This document shows, one piece after another, positions 1 through 13,366 of a stretch of DNA of 64,000 nt (its first letter is position 1; every line of letters begins with the position of its first letter). The DNA lies in assembly GCF_020921035.1 (NCBI RefSeq), contig NC_063155.1, forward strand, positions 30,311,294 through 30,375,293. Direction: 5' to 3'. The notes under the pieces were generated by a model, which was not told where the DNA came from, searched no databases, and saw only the letters and a program-made list of their open reading frames with translations. The stretch comes from Rhodamnia argentea (lineage: Eukaryota > Streptophyta > Magnoliopsida > Myrtales > Myrtaceae). The position numbers and the translations under genes are program-made.

Positions 1-673
1 ACTAGCTAAGCTCCCTCTCGTCACTTTCGGCACGACAGTGGAGTGGCCCTTCAAAATTTTCTCCAACCACTATGCTTGAAATTTCCTTTTTAAACATCCT
101 GCGAATGGAAAGCCATTTTTCAATCTCCACTGTCAAAGTGAGGGGAAAAGAAAAAAACCGAAAAAGAAAAGCTATTTCGCATACTGTGCCCGCTAATTTG
201 TGACCTGATTTCAATGTTCATCAGTCTACTTTGAAAATACTTAAATTGGCCTTGTTGAATATTTTTTATTAGTGAATAATCACCCCTCTTGTATGTTCAT
301 GATATTCTTGTCTGTCTTAATATATCACTACTTATGCTTTTCTTCTCTCTTATTAGAGTATTTATTTATTGAACACCGTTTTTGTCTGGCAATTTAATTT
401 TTTAAAATAGTCATTGATAATCCCATAAAATTTGCACGAAATCAAAACATGAAGTCCTGAATTTATATCTTTTCGTACCCCAATGGGCCTATTTGCCGTT
501 GGCATATATAAACATTTAAAGCTTCTTGTTGTATCGAACTTTTTATGTAGTAGAATAATTCATCGGTAACGATCTTATAAACCTTCAATAGATCGAAATG
601 TACGAGAAAAATCCCTACAGCATGATTTGTCGTGCAGCGAAATTTCTCAGCGTACAAAGGCAGATTCCCCCTC
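1..673. other. intergenic, nothing recognised
   Basis: This AT-rich stretch lies left of the ICR leader. Short open frames on both strands show no domain, codon bias or splice pattern that I recognise. It may hold the distal promoter of the ICR gene. Confidence 0.4.
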
Positions 674-698
674 CCTCTCTCTCTCTCTCTCTCTCTCT
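674..698 (+). repeat. (CT)n microsatellite in the probable ICR 5' leader
   Basis: An uninterrupted CT run is followed by a purine-rich stretch at about 760-905 that contains GAA repeats. Pyrimidine-rich (CT)n tracts are common near transcription starts and in 5' UTRs of plant genes. A good donor (CAG then GTAAGC) sits at about 1135/1136, so a 5' UTR exon ending there is plausible. The only ATG in that exon that would be used (about 1105) cannot be spliced in frame to the later coding exons. Confidence 0.5.
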
Positions 699-2215
699 GT
701 ATCTCGCCAGTCACCAGTCACCAGTCCACCTCCCACGCTCACCCACTACGCTCCATAAAAACAAGAAAAAAAAGGAAAACGGAAAATTCAAAACAGCTGA
801 AAACCAAAACGCCTCGGGAACTGCACGAGGAAGTAGAAAGAAGAAGAAGAAGAAGCAGAAGCAGCAGCAAGAAAGAAGAGCCAAGAGAAGCAGAAGCAGA
901 GAAGCTCGCTTTCCTTTCCATGGCCGGTTTCCCCCTCCTTCGAACAGTGTAGTCCGCTTCCTCTCACTCCGGTAACCATTTACTGTTCGCTAAAGTGCGA
1001 TGCTTTCGACTCTACACTACTTGCTTCACCGGCTCTTTTCTCTCTTTTTCCCCCATGGGTTAAAAAAAAAAAAACTTGTTTACATTTTCTTCAGAAGTAG
1101 TATAATGGCTTCGACATTGTCTTCTTTTGTTTCAGGTAAGCAAAGGGTCGAGAGTTTCAGTTTGTACGTGGATTTCAGGTTCACTTTTGTCCCCTGTTGC
1201 TCATGATGTTCCCTTTTGAGCTCCCTTTTCACTGTGCAAGCTTCATTTTTTTCGGTTGCAGAGGGTGAACTTGAACAACGCTAGCCAAATATCGAAAGCA
1301 TTTGCCAACATTGCGTGCTTTTCGCCTTTTGTGTCTTTTGTCTTCGGTTAAAAAAGCCATCGAGTAGAGTACTACTGATAAAAATTATCTACATTTTCTT
1401 GCCTGTTCTGGTTGGTTTCATTTCTGCCTTTTTTCGTCGCTTTTCCTTTCAGATCCGTCTGTGGGAAAATTGTATGCCCTCTGATTTTTCCCGGAAAGTA
1501 TTTTCTATTTCCCTCGGACATAATCAGTTATTATTAGCGGCATGTTTGAAAAGTTGAGTTCTTTTTGACTCAATTCAAGATTTCGAGCGAACCCCACATC
1601 GCATTACCCTGCTTTCACGGCAGATATGGAGGTGAAAACTGAACCTTTTCTCCGTCGTTGCACACTATACCAAACTGCCCCTTTCCACTGACGTGCACTG
1701 ATGCATAAAAAATTGAAGGATCGAGGGTCTTTGTGTAATTGAGTCGCCGTTTGACTCTGTGCTGTAGGTCCCCTGTGGTTACTTACAGTAATAATGGGTG
1801 TTTGTCTCTGGTCTCTCCATGCTTGGATCGGGAAGCTATGAAGGGGCAGAGACGACATTACACAGCATTGCTTGGTCAATTTGTGGATTGTTTCTTGGAC
1901 TGTCTGTGCGAGATATTAATTATGGCATGCCTTTGAGGCATTGAGTTGTTCCTCGGTTGGCACCTCCCTTGGCTTTATGGCTTCATGGATGGGTGAAGAG
2001 CACATGCACATGCCCCTCATGAACCTATTAACTGCTGAGCATGTTACCATCCATGGCATCACATTGGATTCTCTTGTGATCTTTTTCATTTATTTATTCT
2101 GTGGTTGAAATGGTAAAATCTCTTTCGTGGGTCAGGCCAGCATTGAATCTGTGAAGACATTACATCCTCTGTTTTTGCCACTTTAGCCTTTGAGACTTGT
2201 GGGTGTGGTCAAACC

Positions 2216-5200
2216 ATGCAGACCCCAAAAGCGAGGTAACTTTGGACCCTCCTTTAATTTCTGATCTTTTCTCACATTTGCTGGTTGGATAAACTCGAAA
2301 TGCCTGTTTGGTGACTGACGTATCCATGCTGATCTTTCTTACCATTTCTGAAACTTTGTGCTGCATGTGAGCTGTGCTTCATATATGTTTCTGCATTCTG
2401 GCAATTTGGAGAATCAGCTTTGTCTTTCTTATGTCTTTAAAGATTAAACATCCATTTCGCTGATTACTTGCTCCTAGAAAACCCTTTCAAGCTGGTGAAA
2501 ATTCTTTGTCTTTGAGCCTATTCAGCATCAAGAAAAGGTTTGTCTCATATCTTGCCTTCAGTTGATGTTGTGCGAGGCCATGTGGAGTCCACAGGTGCTG
2601 TTGTCGATCCATATTGAGCTCATGCTGCGATAAGTAGAGCATTGGAATTTTCCTTAAGCAATGGCGGTGGATGGATACATGCTTTCTCATTGCTTTTCTT
2701 AATTGTTTGTTCCATCAAAAGTTGACGGCAAGCTAAGAAATTTGCTCAGTTCCTTTCTTGAACTGTTATGACTTTATTGGTATGCTTATATGAAGAGAAA
2801 TTCTAATATGCTTATTCAGTATTTCAGTTTTTTTTTCTTTCATTCTGGAGAAAGAGGAAAGGTTGGGGGTTGATATGATGATTATACACCAGTATAACGC
2901 CATGTTTCTGACCCTTCTACAATGAACTTGTGTTGAGAGTACCTACAAGCAACCTGCTTTCCCCTGTATCCGTTTTTCACATGCTGTTATGAATGTGCAT
3001 GTTGCCTGCTTGAAGAGATTGTTTCTTCCTTTGCTCATGTCCACGACTGTTGACATGCTTCTCTTGGGTGTCCTCCTTTATATCTTCTGATGGCAGAACT
3101 AGTTTAGAAGTCCCTCAGAGAGTCTCTCCCTGTGCTGTACGTCAACTGAAGACAACCCCATCGGATGCTGATTCTGCGTCTTCGTCAAATCAAGCCACTA
3201 GAACACCGAAAGAGAAAAGTCCCAAGGTGGTTGAGCGCAGGTCGCCTAGAAGCCCGCTATCTGAGGTATTTTCTCAGATTGATTCGGCCCAATTTCCCTC
3301 TCCTTTTCTATGTAGCAAGTTCCTGTGAATCTAGATAAACTAATGCTGCTTGCCAGTGCTTCACTTTCTGTTTACAATCGATCTTCATTGATCTTTACTT
3401 AGCTAGTGCAAGCCTCGATGACGATGGAGGCTTTCAGGTTTTCTCTTCTGTCTTAGTGTCACGTCGTAAACACTGAAAGAAGCATAATAGATGCTGCTGC
3501 TTAGCATATTTAGATGAAGGTTTTGAACTGATCATCTGCGTACTTTCTCCTTGTTTTGACCCAGAAGAAACGTCCATCTCGAATATCGGAGTTGGAATCT
3601 CGGGTTTCACAACTTCAGGAGGAGCTGAAGAAAACCAAGGACCAGCTAAATTTTCATGAATCTTGCAAGAATAAAGCCTTGCAAGATGCAGAGGAATCCA
3701 AGAAGCAGCTGTGTGACATATCTTCAAAGCTTGATGACGCAGAGAAGCGTATTCTGGAGCTGTCTGCGTCTGAGGAATCTCATGTAACCGATTTTCAAAG
3801 AACCTCAGAAGAAAGGGAACAAGCATTGCTGTCTGAGCTTGAGGGTATCCAGAAGCAGCAATCAGTTGACTCAGCTGCACTAGCATCAGCTGTGGATGAG
3901 ATTCAGAGGCTTAAAACTGAGCTGGAAATGGTTGCACAATCTGAGGCTGCGCAAACAAAGCACGCAGAATCGGCAAATATGGAGCTCCAAAGCTTGAAAG
4001 GGAATCTGGCCGAGACTCTGTCACTGGTAGAGAACATGAAAACCCAGCTTGAAGATTGCAAGGAATCAGAAGCACAGGCCCAAGCACTCGTTAATGAAAC
4101 CCTGTCGCAGCTGGGTACCGCCAAAGCAACTGTAGAAGCACTCAGGTTGGACGGGATGAAAGCCACGGAAGCTTACAATTCAATTACTTCTGAGCTGGAT
4201 CAGTCAAAGGAACGCGTGAACTTGCTGGAAGGGTTAGTTAACAAACTTGAAACAGACCTCGCACATGCTGGTGGGAGCAAGATTCCGAATCCTTCAGATG
4301 ATAAGGATCTAGAGCTGGAAACTGGACAGCATCAGCAGACCAAAGAAGCCAACCAGTTGGAAGAAGAGCTTTCTACTCTTAGATATGAGATTGGACATCT
4401 GAGGTCTGCACTTGAAGCTGCTGAAAGCAAACACCGTGAAGACCATGCTGAGAGCACTGTGCAAATAAAGAGTGCTTATGAACTGATGGAGCAGATGAAA
4501 TCCGCATCAGGTGCCAGAGAAGCCGCATTGGAGGCAGAGTTGAACAAAGCAAGAGCTCATATTGAAGATTTGAAGGCTCACCTGATGGATAAAGAAACCG
4601 AACTGCAAGGCGTTCTAGAAGAGAATGAGGAGCTAAGTTCAAAGCTCGAGAACACCCTGTCCCTCCAGAAAGAATCTGCACTGGAAAGGGAGCTGAAGAA
4701 ACTTCAGGAAGAGTTATCTGAAGTGAAAGCAAATCTGATGGATAAGGAGACGGAACTGCAGAATATATCAGAGGAGAACGAAACGATGAAGCTGGAGCTC
4801 AAGAAGAGGGAAAATGACAAGGCTAAGATGAGCGATGTGGTGGTTGCCCAAGTAGAAGCAGCGAGAGCTGCAGAAAGAGAGGCTCTCTCGAAGCTCAGCT
4901 TCATGGTGGAGGAGGCAGAAAAGAGCAACCGGAGAGCAGCAAGAGTGACGGAGCAGCTCGAGGCAGCACAGGCGACAAGTACCGAAATGGAGGGTGAGTT
5001 AAGAAGGTTAAAGGTGCAGTCTGATCAGTGGAGGAAAGCTGCAGAGGCAGCTGCGGCGATGCTTTCGACTGGGAATAACGGGAAGTTTATGGATAGGACT
5101 GGTTCTCTGGACAGCAGTTACAATCCTATATCGGGCAGGATAAGCTCACCTTATGCCGAAGACATGGATGACGATATGCTGAAAAAGAAGAATGGGAACA

Positions 5201-5244
5201 TGCTGAAGAAGATTGGAGTACTCTGGAAAAAACCACAAAAATAG
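2216..5244 (+). CDS. ICR: Interactor of constitutive active ROPs (ICR/RIP) coiled-coil protein
   Basis: The model is coding exons 2216-2235, 3097-3265 and 3565-5244, 622 aa. The 20-nt first coding exon encodes MQTPKA plus two bases of an Arg codon and ends at a GT donor. Exon 2 supplies the third base and continues [11 protein letters not shown], then a basic Ser/Pro segment ending [17 protein letters not shown]. Exon 3 opens [18 protein letters not shown] and is a long acidic heptad-rich coiled coil, with the QWRK motif at residues 551-554 and a basic tail [10 protein letters not shown]. The MQTPKAR start, the [11 protein letters not shown] block, the QWRK motif and the lysine-rich end are hallmarks of the plant ICR/RIP family. 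These are scaffolds that bind GTP-bound ROP GTPases and connect them with exocyst or microtubule machinery at the plasma membrane and cortex. An upstream acceptor at 2185-2186 would give a 49-nt exon 2187-2235. Which family member it is cannot be settled here. Confidence 0.93.
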
Positions 5245-8200
5245 GAGAGAGTGAGTCAGGTGATGCTTGCTTGCTAGTTTTTGCTGCAGTAAACACCTGT
5301 GTGCATGTGCATATTTACTTGCTGAACATTTTTTCCTTTTCCCAGCAAGTCAAAGAGAGGCGATTGTTTTGGCTTCAGAGTCATCGCTCGGATCTTCTCC
5401 GAAGTTCGTAGCACATATGCAATAGCAGAAGTACTGCAGGTTACTTAGCACACGGCCCCCTGTTGAGTACATATGTCTTGGAGGTGGCCAGAGATGCAAA
5501 GTTGCAGACAATTATGACTTTATTTACTTAGGTTAGAAGGGTATCGGTTAGGGAGAGGAACTTTATCGTTCTACTTAACTAGTTTCTCTGCATAAACTAT
5601 GGATTTGAGATGTTCGATTATTCCGGTTCCATCGGTGACCTGGGTGTTTGGATTTCTTTTGGCTACTTGAACCCCTTTCCTCCCATGCTGTGGGAGTGCT
5701 GTCTCTATATGCTGTTTCTCTCTGCCTATACCATGTTTGTCCTAGAATTAGAAGAAGCTGCAAGTGCAGGCTCTTCTTGTTGTCTGCCTTTCGAGGAAAA
5801 CTGAGATACCCTATGATTTTTCTTCACTATGTGAAATGGCTTCTGATTTTTCTCTAGTTGTTTTACGCGATTTATGACTTTGAAGCTCGTCATTTTCCAG
5901 GGATATCGACTAAAGAAAGAAATCAATGCCTATACGATCATCTGATGAAGTATCTGAAAACGCCATACTTGGGTGCTGACTAGCATAACTCTGTACTGTA
6001 TATAGTTAAAGAAATCAGTTTTAGTGCAATTAAATTCACGTTCATCCTTGTATCGTTCATTGTGAGATGCTGTCACTGTTCTTTTTTGTTGATTTTTTTT
6101 CCCTCATCAATAAGAGCGAAAGGAAGGACTCTCGACATAAGTGAATGTGTGGCTACCTAGGGAAACTCCAGGCATCTACCTGAGCCCGATCACAATAAAC
6201 ATTCTTCGTTGCCTCATGGTGAAGCACCTACATTGCAATCTTTACTAGCTGGAATTTCAGGATTTCATCTCACGGCGAAATCAAAGGATGTGAAGACTTG
6301 CTGTTGTAAATGAGGAACATTTGAACTATCATAGTCCACGAGCTTCCCTAGATTTGTGTCAATTCAGTTCTAGAATATGTTCTTCTCGGACCAACAGCAA
6401 ATCCAATAAATGGCTATCTTGTTCATTCTTGGTCTAGGAGATTCTTCCGATCATGCCACTCCAACTTTTAGACCGAAAACTCGATTTTGCTTGCTCGCTG
6501 AATTACCAAGATAGGACTTGCAAATGTCCTCTTCTAACTTCTTCAAAGATCTCTTGTAGGATCATTTGGTCCACAAACACAATGACACAATCGAGGAATG
6601 CCGTCTTAGCAGTCAGTATAACGGTGTCTGAATAATTCACTAGTCGGTCTTCTCCCGGTGAACAACTCAAGCAAGAGGGATTCCTTAGCTGCACACATGT
6701 CCGAGACTCAACAACTCAGCTCCCATGCCAGACTCGCCGTTTGTATGGTCAATACCATATAGTATTACCAGAAGCAAAACCACGAGGAATAGCACCTGAA
6801 GCTGCAATATCCTTTGGTTCGTTCGACACCAAGTCAGCTAAATTGATTCTCGAGATCTTTACCCAACCTCGACACCAGCCTTGCTGAACCAAAATCGCTA
6901 AAATGAGTTGGTCATTTCATTACAAAAGGAGAACATTGCTTGGCTCCAGAATGTAACGGATTATTAGTCGCACATTAGAGAATTTGTTTACCCCCACGTC
7001 GAAAACAATGCAGATCAGTGCAGATTAATGTAGAGATATTTCCACTGCCTTAATCACAATCGTTTAACTAGCTTATCATAATCGTACATCGAGGTTTAAA
7101 CCCGTTATCATGTGAAAGATGATCACAATCACTCATCTGGCTCATCATATGTCGCCGGCTAGCTTGCCGTGGAGAGGTCTAAACAAAAGCGCGCGGCCAT
7201 ATGCATAATGCTCCTAGCTATGGTGAAGTGCGAACAGGAAGAAACTACAGCGCGAGCGCCCGTCATTCCATCTGGCCGCGACCATTTTTTTCCTCTGCCT
7301 GTCTCTAAGAATCCTGCTCATTGGGCTCCTAAAGTCTAGGCAGGTGAACCTAAAATTCAAGCCAAATGGAAATAATGGAAGTGAGGATTGGCATCGCGGC
7401 GGCGGCGACACCTGTCTCGACCGGAGAGGCTGAGGCATCCAATCTCTCCATTCAACCGGGCGAAGGGAGTCGCATTCCGTGCGATTAAATGCGTGCAGAG
7501 TGCTTGTTGCCGACATCTTGGACTTGCGATGCCAGTGTTTACGGGGGGGGCAATTCTCCAGGTTCTTTGAATCAAAACCAAGATGCTACGCCCATCGTTT
7601 TCTCTCGCACCTATACTTCGATGCCATTGCTGGTCCGGTGGTCCGGGTCGACTCCGTGGGGTACATTTGAAAACGACGAAGCAGCAAGAAAAAGATCACG
7701 TGGAAATTGAAGGTGACAGGAAAAAAAAAACGGACGAGGAGTCCAAACGTTTGTTCCATCTGCACATATATCTTAAGGTACGGCCCTGACATGCTTGAAA
7801 CTAGACCGACAAGATTGTTCCTCTCGAGAAATGTCAAATCTCTTCTTACCTATTGCCTAGTGCATTTAATGAGAAATATCCACTCTGAAAAATTCAGCCG
7901 GACCATGTGCGCTATCAGATCGATATATAGAAGATTGCCTTGAAAAACGTCAAAGGACAAGCCCATTGAAAAAAAAAAAAGTGTCGCATGACTTTTAGAC
8001 TAATTAATTTATCCGATATAGTTGGTAAATAATAGAATTATATCATATTTGAGCACCCTCTCTCTTCTAAAGTGGTCAAATGAACTTTAAAATGACGAAA
8101 TAATCTAGAACTATCCAAAATAACGTTGGAGAAAATCATTGACGATTGTTTCATGTGTATTTCAGATAATATCTGGTATCAGAAGTGAAATCCACCTTGG

Positions 8201-8428
8201 TATTTGTGCTAGCTCAAGCTTCAAAAATCACCACCACATAATAAAATGACTGATATATCCAAAGAACCCATTGAAAGAGACTCTCAACCCCTCGAGGATT
8301 GTCCGATAAGAAAAAGAAGAGAGAATTGCGAATTAATGAAAGTAGTGACAAGCTGATGTAATTCGGGAATCCGTTCTTCCGTGGACGATAGAATTTCTTG
8401 ATGGTGCTAATAACTAATCAAATACACA

Positions 8429-8429
<1 letters not shown>
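5245..8429. other. ICR 3' UTR followed by intergenic DNA
   Basis: The first several hundred bases are probably the ICR 3' UTR; the poly(A) site is unclear. From about 6.1 to 8.4 kb I find no gene. Short frames around 7.2-7.9 kb have no recognisable domain and no splice support. Confidence 0.4.
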
Positions 8430-8516
<87 letters not shown>

Positions 8517-8534
8517 ACACACACACACACACAC
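8430..8534. repeat. compound microsatellite (AT)n(AG)n(AC)n
   Basis: Three adjacent dinucleotide tracts: AT to about 8470, AG to about 8512, then AC to 8534. It lies about 380 bp beyond the Dof stop codon. Such compound SSRs are highly length-polymorphic and would make a useful marker. Confidence 0.95.
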
Positions 8535-8913
8535 GTTAGACCGGTTCAATATTCTGAAACCTGCAACAATCATGTAAAAGAAGTGCTCAAAGCTCTGCTA
8601 ATCAACTGAAGTGTTAGAGAACTCAGACTGCACAACAGACCATGTAAAATCATTCTCAAAACTCTACTGTTGCTAATCTTCACTGAAGAATGACAGTACA
8701 TGCTCCTTCCTGATCGATTTCAGACAAATTCAACATTTCGGTAGCACATTTTAGATTTTAAGGAGAGATCAAAAAATTTAAGAAGGGAAAACAAATGAAG
8801 AAGAATTCCCGAGATGATTCAGTTGGGCCTGATCATGCACTGCAAGGACAGAACATTCTAATCTACTGCCCTTGTTTTCAAGGTTTAAACATTTGAAACT
8901 GTAGGACACGACA

Positions 8914-10380
8914 CTACATGAGAGGGCTATTGAGAAGCCCATACCAAGATGAACCAAGACCATTCCAACTTCCCCTCCCTGAGTTAACATCACCCATCAC
9001 ACCATTCCCGTGGTGTTGATCTCCATTAACCTGCCACGGACACCCCCACAAAACCCTATTTTCGCCTTCTCTGTCGGAACACAACAGCTCTTGCTTCATC
9101 GACGTCGCTCCAAGAGCTTCATTTGCCGAACCAGCAGGGCTCATCATTTCATGATCACATGATGATGGAGCACCACCACTGTCCACTGGGTCTCCCATGT
9201 TGTTGTTCATCCCATCTGATCCATACCCATAATACAGATCCTGACGGTGATGACAGTCATTGCCATTATTCTGGGTGTTCTCAAGGAAGCCAAACCCGTG
9301 CTTCAGTGAATCGAGAAAACCTCCATTCATGTGGGCGTGGCCGTTCTTCGATCTGTTGGCATAGGGAAGGATATCGTGGCTCAGTTCATGATGCCCGAGC
9401 TGGTCACCGAATGGGAACTTGTGGAGCCCAATGAATGGAAGGGACATGTGATCATTGGACTGATGATAAGTTAGAGAGTGCAAGGTAGTAAATGGGTTTG
9501 TGGTGTTGTCATCGTTGTTGTTGATCAACGTGGAGATCGGTCCTCCTTGGTCGTGGGCTCTTCTGGCTGATGATGAGGACGAAGAGGACGAGGACCTACG
9601 GTTCTTCCTGCACCCTCCACCCACAGGTACATTCCTCAGGGTCCCTCCTTTGGTCCAGTACCTTCGACAGGACTTGCAAAAGTACCTGGGCTGCAAGAGA
9701 CTGTAGTTGTTGTAGTAACAGAACTTGGTGTTGGTGGACTCGCACCTCGGGCACTTGAGAGCCTCTTCTGGCTGAGGCCTTGGCTTCCTCTGATCTTGCT
9801 GTGGTTTAGGGCATATCAACATGCTTTCCAATGGATGAGCTCCCATTTCCTGCATGACCAAAAGACACAGCCAATCAGATGGATGAAGTCGAAGGTAGGT
9901 TTTCTCACTCGTGCGTGAAAACGATAAAAGCACCCATCTAAATTTTTCTAGTCCAATATTGGATGAATGTGAATATGTAGAACTCTTCGATTTCCTATTG
10001 CACATGGAGTCTTATCATTGCCTTTTGCTTCATCACTTCTCATCCAAATGAAGCATCTTGATCGCCATAAGATTCAAAGGAGGTGTCTTTTTTGGTACAC
10101 GACTCTTTCATTTTAAGGTGACAAAAAACTGTCTCGAGACTAAAAAAAACATGGAGGGGTGACTGAGCCATGTGGAGGCAGATAAATTAAAGCACTTTAA
10201 CCTATCCAGTTTCTCTTGATCGCACTGCTCTCTCTTTATATAAAAAGCATAGAAGATATAGGGATTTCGAAAAGAGAAAAGAAGAAGAAAGAAACAAAGA
10301 GAGATTGACTTGAGATGAGCTGAGAGCAAGAGCAGCTCAGAAATGTCTCATGCTGCCTAGAATACCTGGTTTGTTCCCAT
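8914..10380 (-). CDS. Dof zinc-finger transcription factor
   Basis: Two coding exons on the minus strand: 10380-10366 (15 nt, MGTNQ) and 9849-8914, 316 aa. The reading continues [17 protein letters not shown] into the Dof domain. The zinc finger has cysteines 38, 41, 63 and 66 in the C-x2-C-x21-C-x2-C spacing, with the typical [18 protein letters not shown] core and [19 protein letters not shown] serine run and an Asn/His/Gly-rich C-terminal region follow, as expected for an activation or interaction region. Dof proteins are nuclear and bind AAAG-core sites. The short first exon is inferred: it has a consensus donor, joins in phase 0, and the exon-2 acceptor GCAG is good. An ATG 16 nt upstream is out of frame and could act as a uORF start. 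An alternative is initiation at Met7 inside exon 2. The single intron before the Dof domain is common in the family. Confidence 0.9.
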
Positions 10381-10436
10381 TGAAAGATCCGTGCATGCAC
10401 TGAACAAAGCAAATTCCAGCACAAGGGAGAAGCTTT

Positions 10437-10532
10437 AGAGAGAGAGAGAGAGAGCGCCCTTTGATTGAGTGGAGAAATCAAATGTTTGTGTGGGAAACCC
10501 GTAAGCAGACTGGTCTCGATATATAAAGCAAC

Positions 10533-10568
<36 letters not shown>

Positions 10569-10715
10569 CTACAGTTGTCAGCAAGAGAGAAGATGGGAGG
10601 TGTTGGAATTTTCTAATGCTTTCTCCGAGAGCAAGCTTAAACACAACAGGAATCATCTGTGAACTCCCACTGTAAATGTAATGATTACTCCTCTCTCTCT
10701 CTCTCTCTCTCTCTC
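10437..10715. repeat. three GA/CT microsatellites upstream of the Dof start
   Basis: GA runs at 10437-10454 and 10535-10566 and a CT run at 10689-10715 lie within 340 bp upstream of the Dof start codon. Read on the Dof strand, the first two are pyrimidine-rich leader tracts. A TATATA-like motif at about 10517-10527 lies between them and could be the Dof TATA box. The regulatory role is inferred. Confidence 0.7.
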
Positions 10716-13366
10716 GGTCGCGTGGATTCAACCATTTGTGGACCCCATTGACCCCTCCTACGCACCAGGGACATTCCCTGGTCGATCGCCAAGTGCTCCA
10801 GGACCCGTCACGAACCTCCCGTTCAAGAAAACTTAGAATAAACGCCAAAAAAAAAAAGCAAGGGGATGAGACCACTACTGAGATAATGGAATCAAAGAAA
10901 CTTGCGCATGAAGATTCGGGTCTTAATGGAAGAAAGCGGTAGGTGTGTCTGTCAGTTCCTGTCCTTGTTGGCAACAAGTGTTGCTACATCTTGTTACAGA
11001 TGGCTGTATTCCAATAATATTCAATATCATATCATTTTTATTTTAGCTAAGTGTATTTCTGAAAAATAAAGCAACGAGCAAAAGTATAAATTTTTCTTTT
11101 TGCCCCTTCTTTGGTGGGTCCAGAATAAAGGGCTCGATCATTTCATTGGTGGGAGGCTTCTGGTGATGTTGACTAGTGATGATGCGAGGGGACAGTGGTG
11201 ACAGACAGAGGTAAAAGGATCTTGAACTTCTCTCTCCATTTCGTGATCTGCATCATCCCCCCACCCCATTACTTCAAGCCCACCATGGAATTTTGCTTCG
11301 CTTCGGTGCTCTTGTGGTCCCTTTTGACGGCTCCAGGCGTAACTTAGGTATGTCTAGGGTCATGCAGCTGCTACGATATGGAACTCAAAGATGAGAAGTC
11401 GTTTTTGTTCTACCAAACTACGATGGAAAATTGTCGACATTGAATGAATGCAAGGACATGGACGGATGAGATCAGCACGGTACAAGTACATGTAGCATCG
11501 CGCGTTTTTGGATTTCGATTGATGGATCAAAGAATTTTATACATCGAATAGATTTTAAATGTGTGGAATTAGCGTCAACTGTTTTAAGAATTTCGAAAAA
11601 TTTAATTCATATTCATGTGAATCATATGAAATAACACAATTGAACTAATTAATTCTATAATAATGTAGGGATCATATTCTCAGCATCGGACTATTGACGA
11701 AGTGCGATATCGTCTATTGGAATCGCAAGAAAAAGAAGAAGAGTCGTCGGAGGTTGCGAACTCCATATCCAAAGGAGGACGCATGAAAAGCAGTTCCTCA
11801 GCAGTCACTAGTCGGCAGTGTCCCCTCGCCATGATGACCGACCAAATCAATCAAGATCGGTCGGCCAAGATTTAGCCACTTTTTACTCATCTAATTAATT
11901 GCCAGTATCTCACCGTTTCGAGGCCAAAGATTCTTGGATTGCGGGGAAATGCAACGACACGAACGAGAATGTAAACCTGTCGCCGTCCGTCTGGAGCGGG
12001 AACAATAAGGTGGCAATGATTGATCCCACTCCCCCCATGTAAACGAAGATCTCTCGGATCCCCTGGATCTGGCCCACCTCGTAAAAAATATTAAAATTCA
12101 AAAAAATAAAACACGAATTCCTCGATAACATAATATTCATAGTGGGGAGTTTAATAAATTATAGTATTAAGGAAAGCAACAGTAATAATCCCACATAGTG
12201 CAGAATTGACGACGGAGGGTCCCACCCCGTTAATCCGCGGGGCCCAGTGTGTTGACTGGTCAAAGTTTCCCAGTCAAAGGAAACACAGGGAGGCCAAAGC
12301 AAAGTGGGATAGGGAACCGTGCCCGACACGTGATTTGATTGCATCGTCTGTTAAGAAAAGAATCTCACATCCCCTCCCCCACCCCACCCGCGACTAGCTA
12401 AATTGGATGCAGGTCTGGTCTTGGTCGAATGATTACTAAAGGAGATTTCATCATGTTACGATCGATGTAAGGCTGCGTTCACAATATGAACTTGGACTAT
12501 CAGGCTGTCGGTTCACATTATCGATTTTGGAACGTTGAGCCTGTTCGATTTATCCATTCCTCCTTATTATCGTTTGCAAGACCTGTTAAAATAAATCATA
12601 AACATATTTTTTAGTACATATATGATAGGCTGAAGTATTATATATATTAATTATATTTGTTAAATGAGTCATGAATGTATTTAAACACGATACGAGTATT
12701 AAATAGATTGTAAATAGATTTACAACTTATTTAGTCTCAACCTACCTTCATGACTATCTTTTCATTATCTCTTGCGATCACTCGCTCCTCTCACCTCTGG
12801 AGGTGTTCTGCAAATATGGGTTCGATCTAATATATGTATGGATCGCTATATTTGTATTGCAAGAAAAATGAATAAAAATGACTTGAATCGGTCTACTTAG
12901 ATCGGACCATTTTCCGGCCCCGACCAATCTAATCGTTTGACGGATCCATCGTTTGCTATTGTTGGTCGATAGTGAACAAGCAAGTTCAATGTAGAGATGC
13001 ATTGTAGGATGAAGGTGGTGTAATTGGTGACTAATTGTGATGACGGTTAATTTTTTAGTATACACGATTGTAATATTCTTCGATAACTGGTACTGGTATT
13101 CATGCACACATTATGCGCGTGCAGCGATTCAATTTCGTTCCTCAATCAACACTATAAGCCCACCTTGATTGCATGGAAAATTAAATAAGAAAAAAACCTC
13201 AACATTATTTTTCTTTCATTAATGTTATAGAAGTTCTTTTTTCACGTACATCTTGTTAAGTTTCAATAATTTTAAATAAACATTTCCTTTAAAGATATAA
13301 AAGAAAACGAGAGAAGTATTATAATCTTCTCTCATGGAGTTCGAGGATCAAGATGATTGCACTATA
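10716..13366. other. intergenic, Dof upstream region
   Basis: No coding gene is recognised. There is a cluster of TTGAC/GTCAA cores around 12250-12280, which could be W-box-like but is not enough to claim a regulatory element. Base composition becomes very AT-rich after 12.5 kb. Confidence 0.35.

Noticed and set aside
1105-1135. ATG at 1105 followed by a good donor, as a possible ICR start
   Set aside because: Joining its phase-1 end to the 3097 acceptor gives an immediate stop; the 2216 micro-exon fits the family N-terminus exactly.
3434-4928. Minus-strand open frames opposite the ICR exon
   Set aside because: Shadows of the long coiled-coil coding exon with no independent support.
10435-10977. 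180-codon minus-strand frame upstream of Dof
   Set aside because: Much of it is translated (GA)n/(CT)n microsatellite (RERERE and SLSLSL runs); it is leader and promoter DNA.
12240-12290. Cluster of TTGAC/GTCAA motifs as W-boxes
   Set aside because: Short motif, expected by chance in AT-rich DNA, and distant from any gene start.
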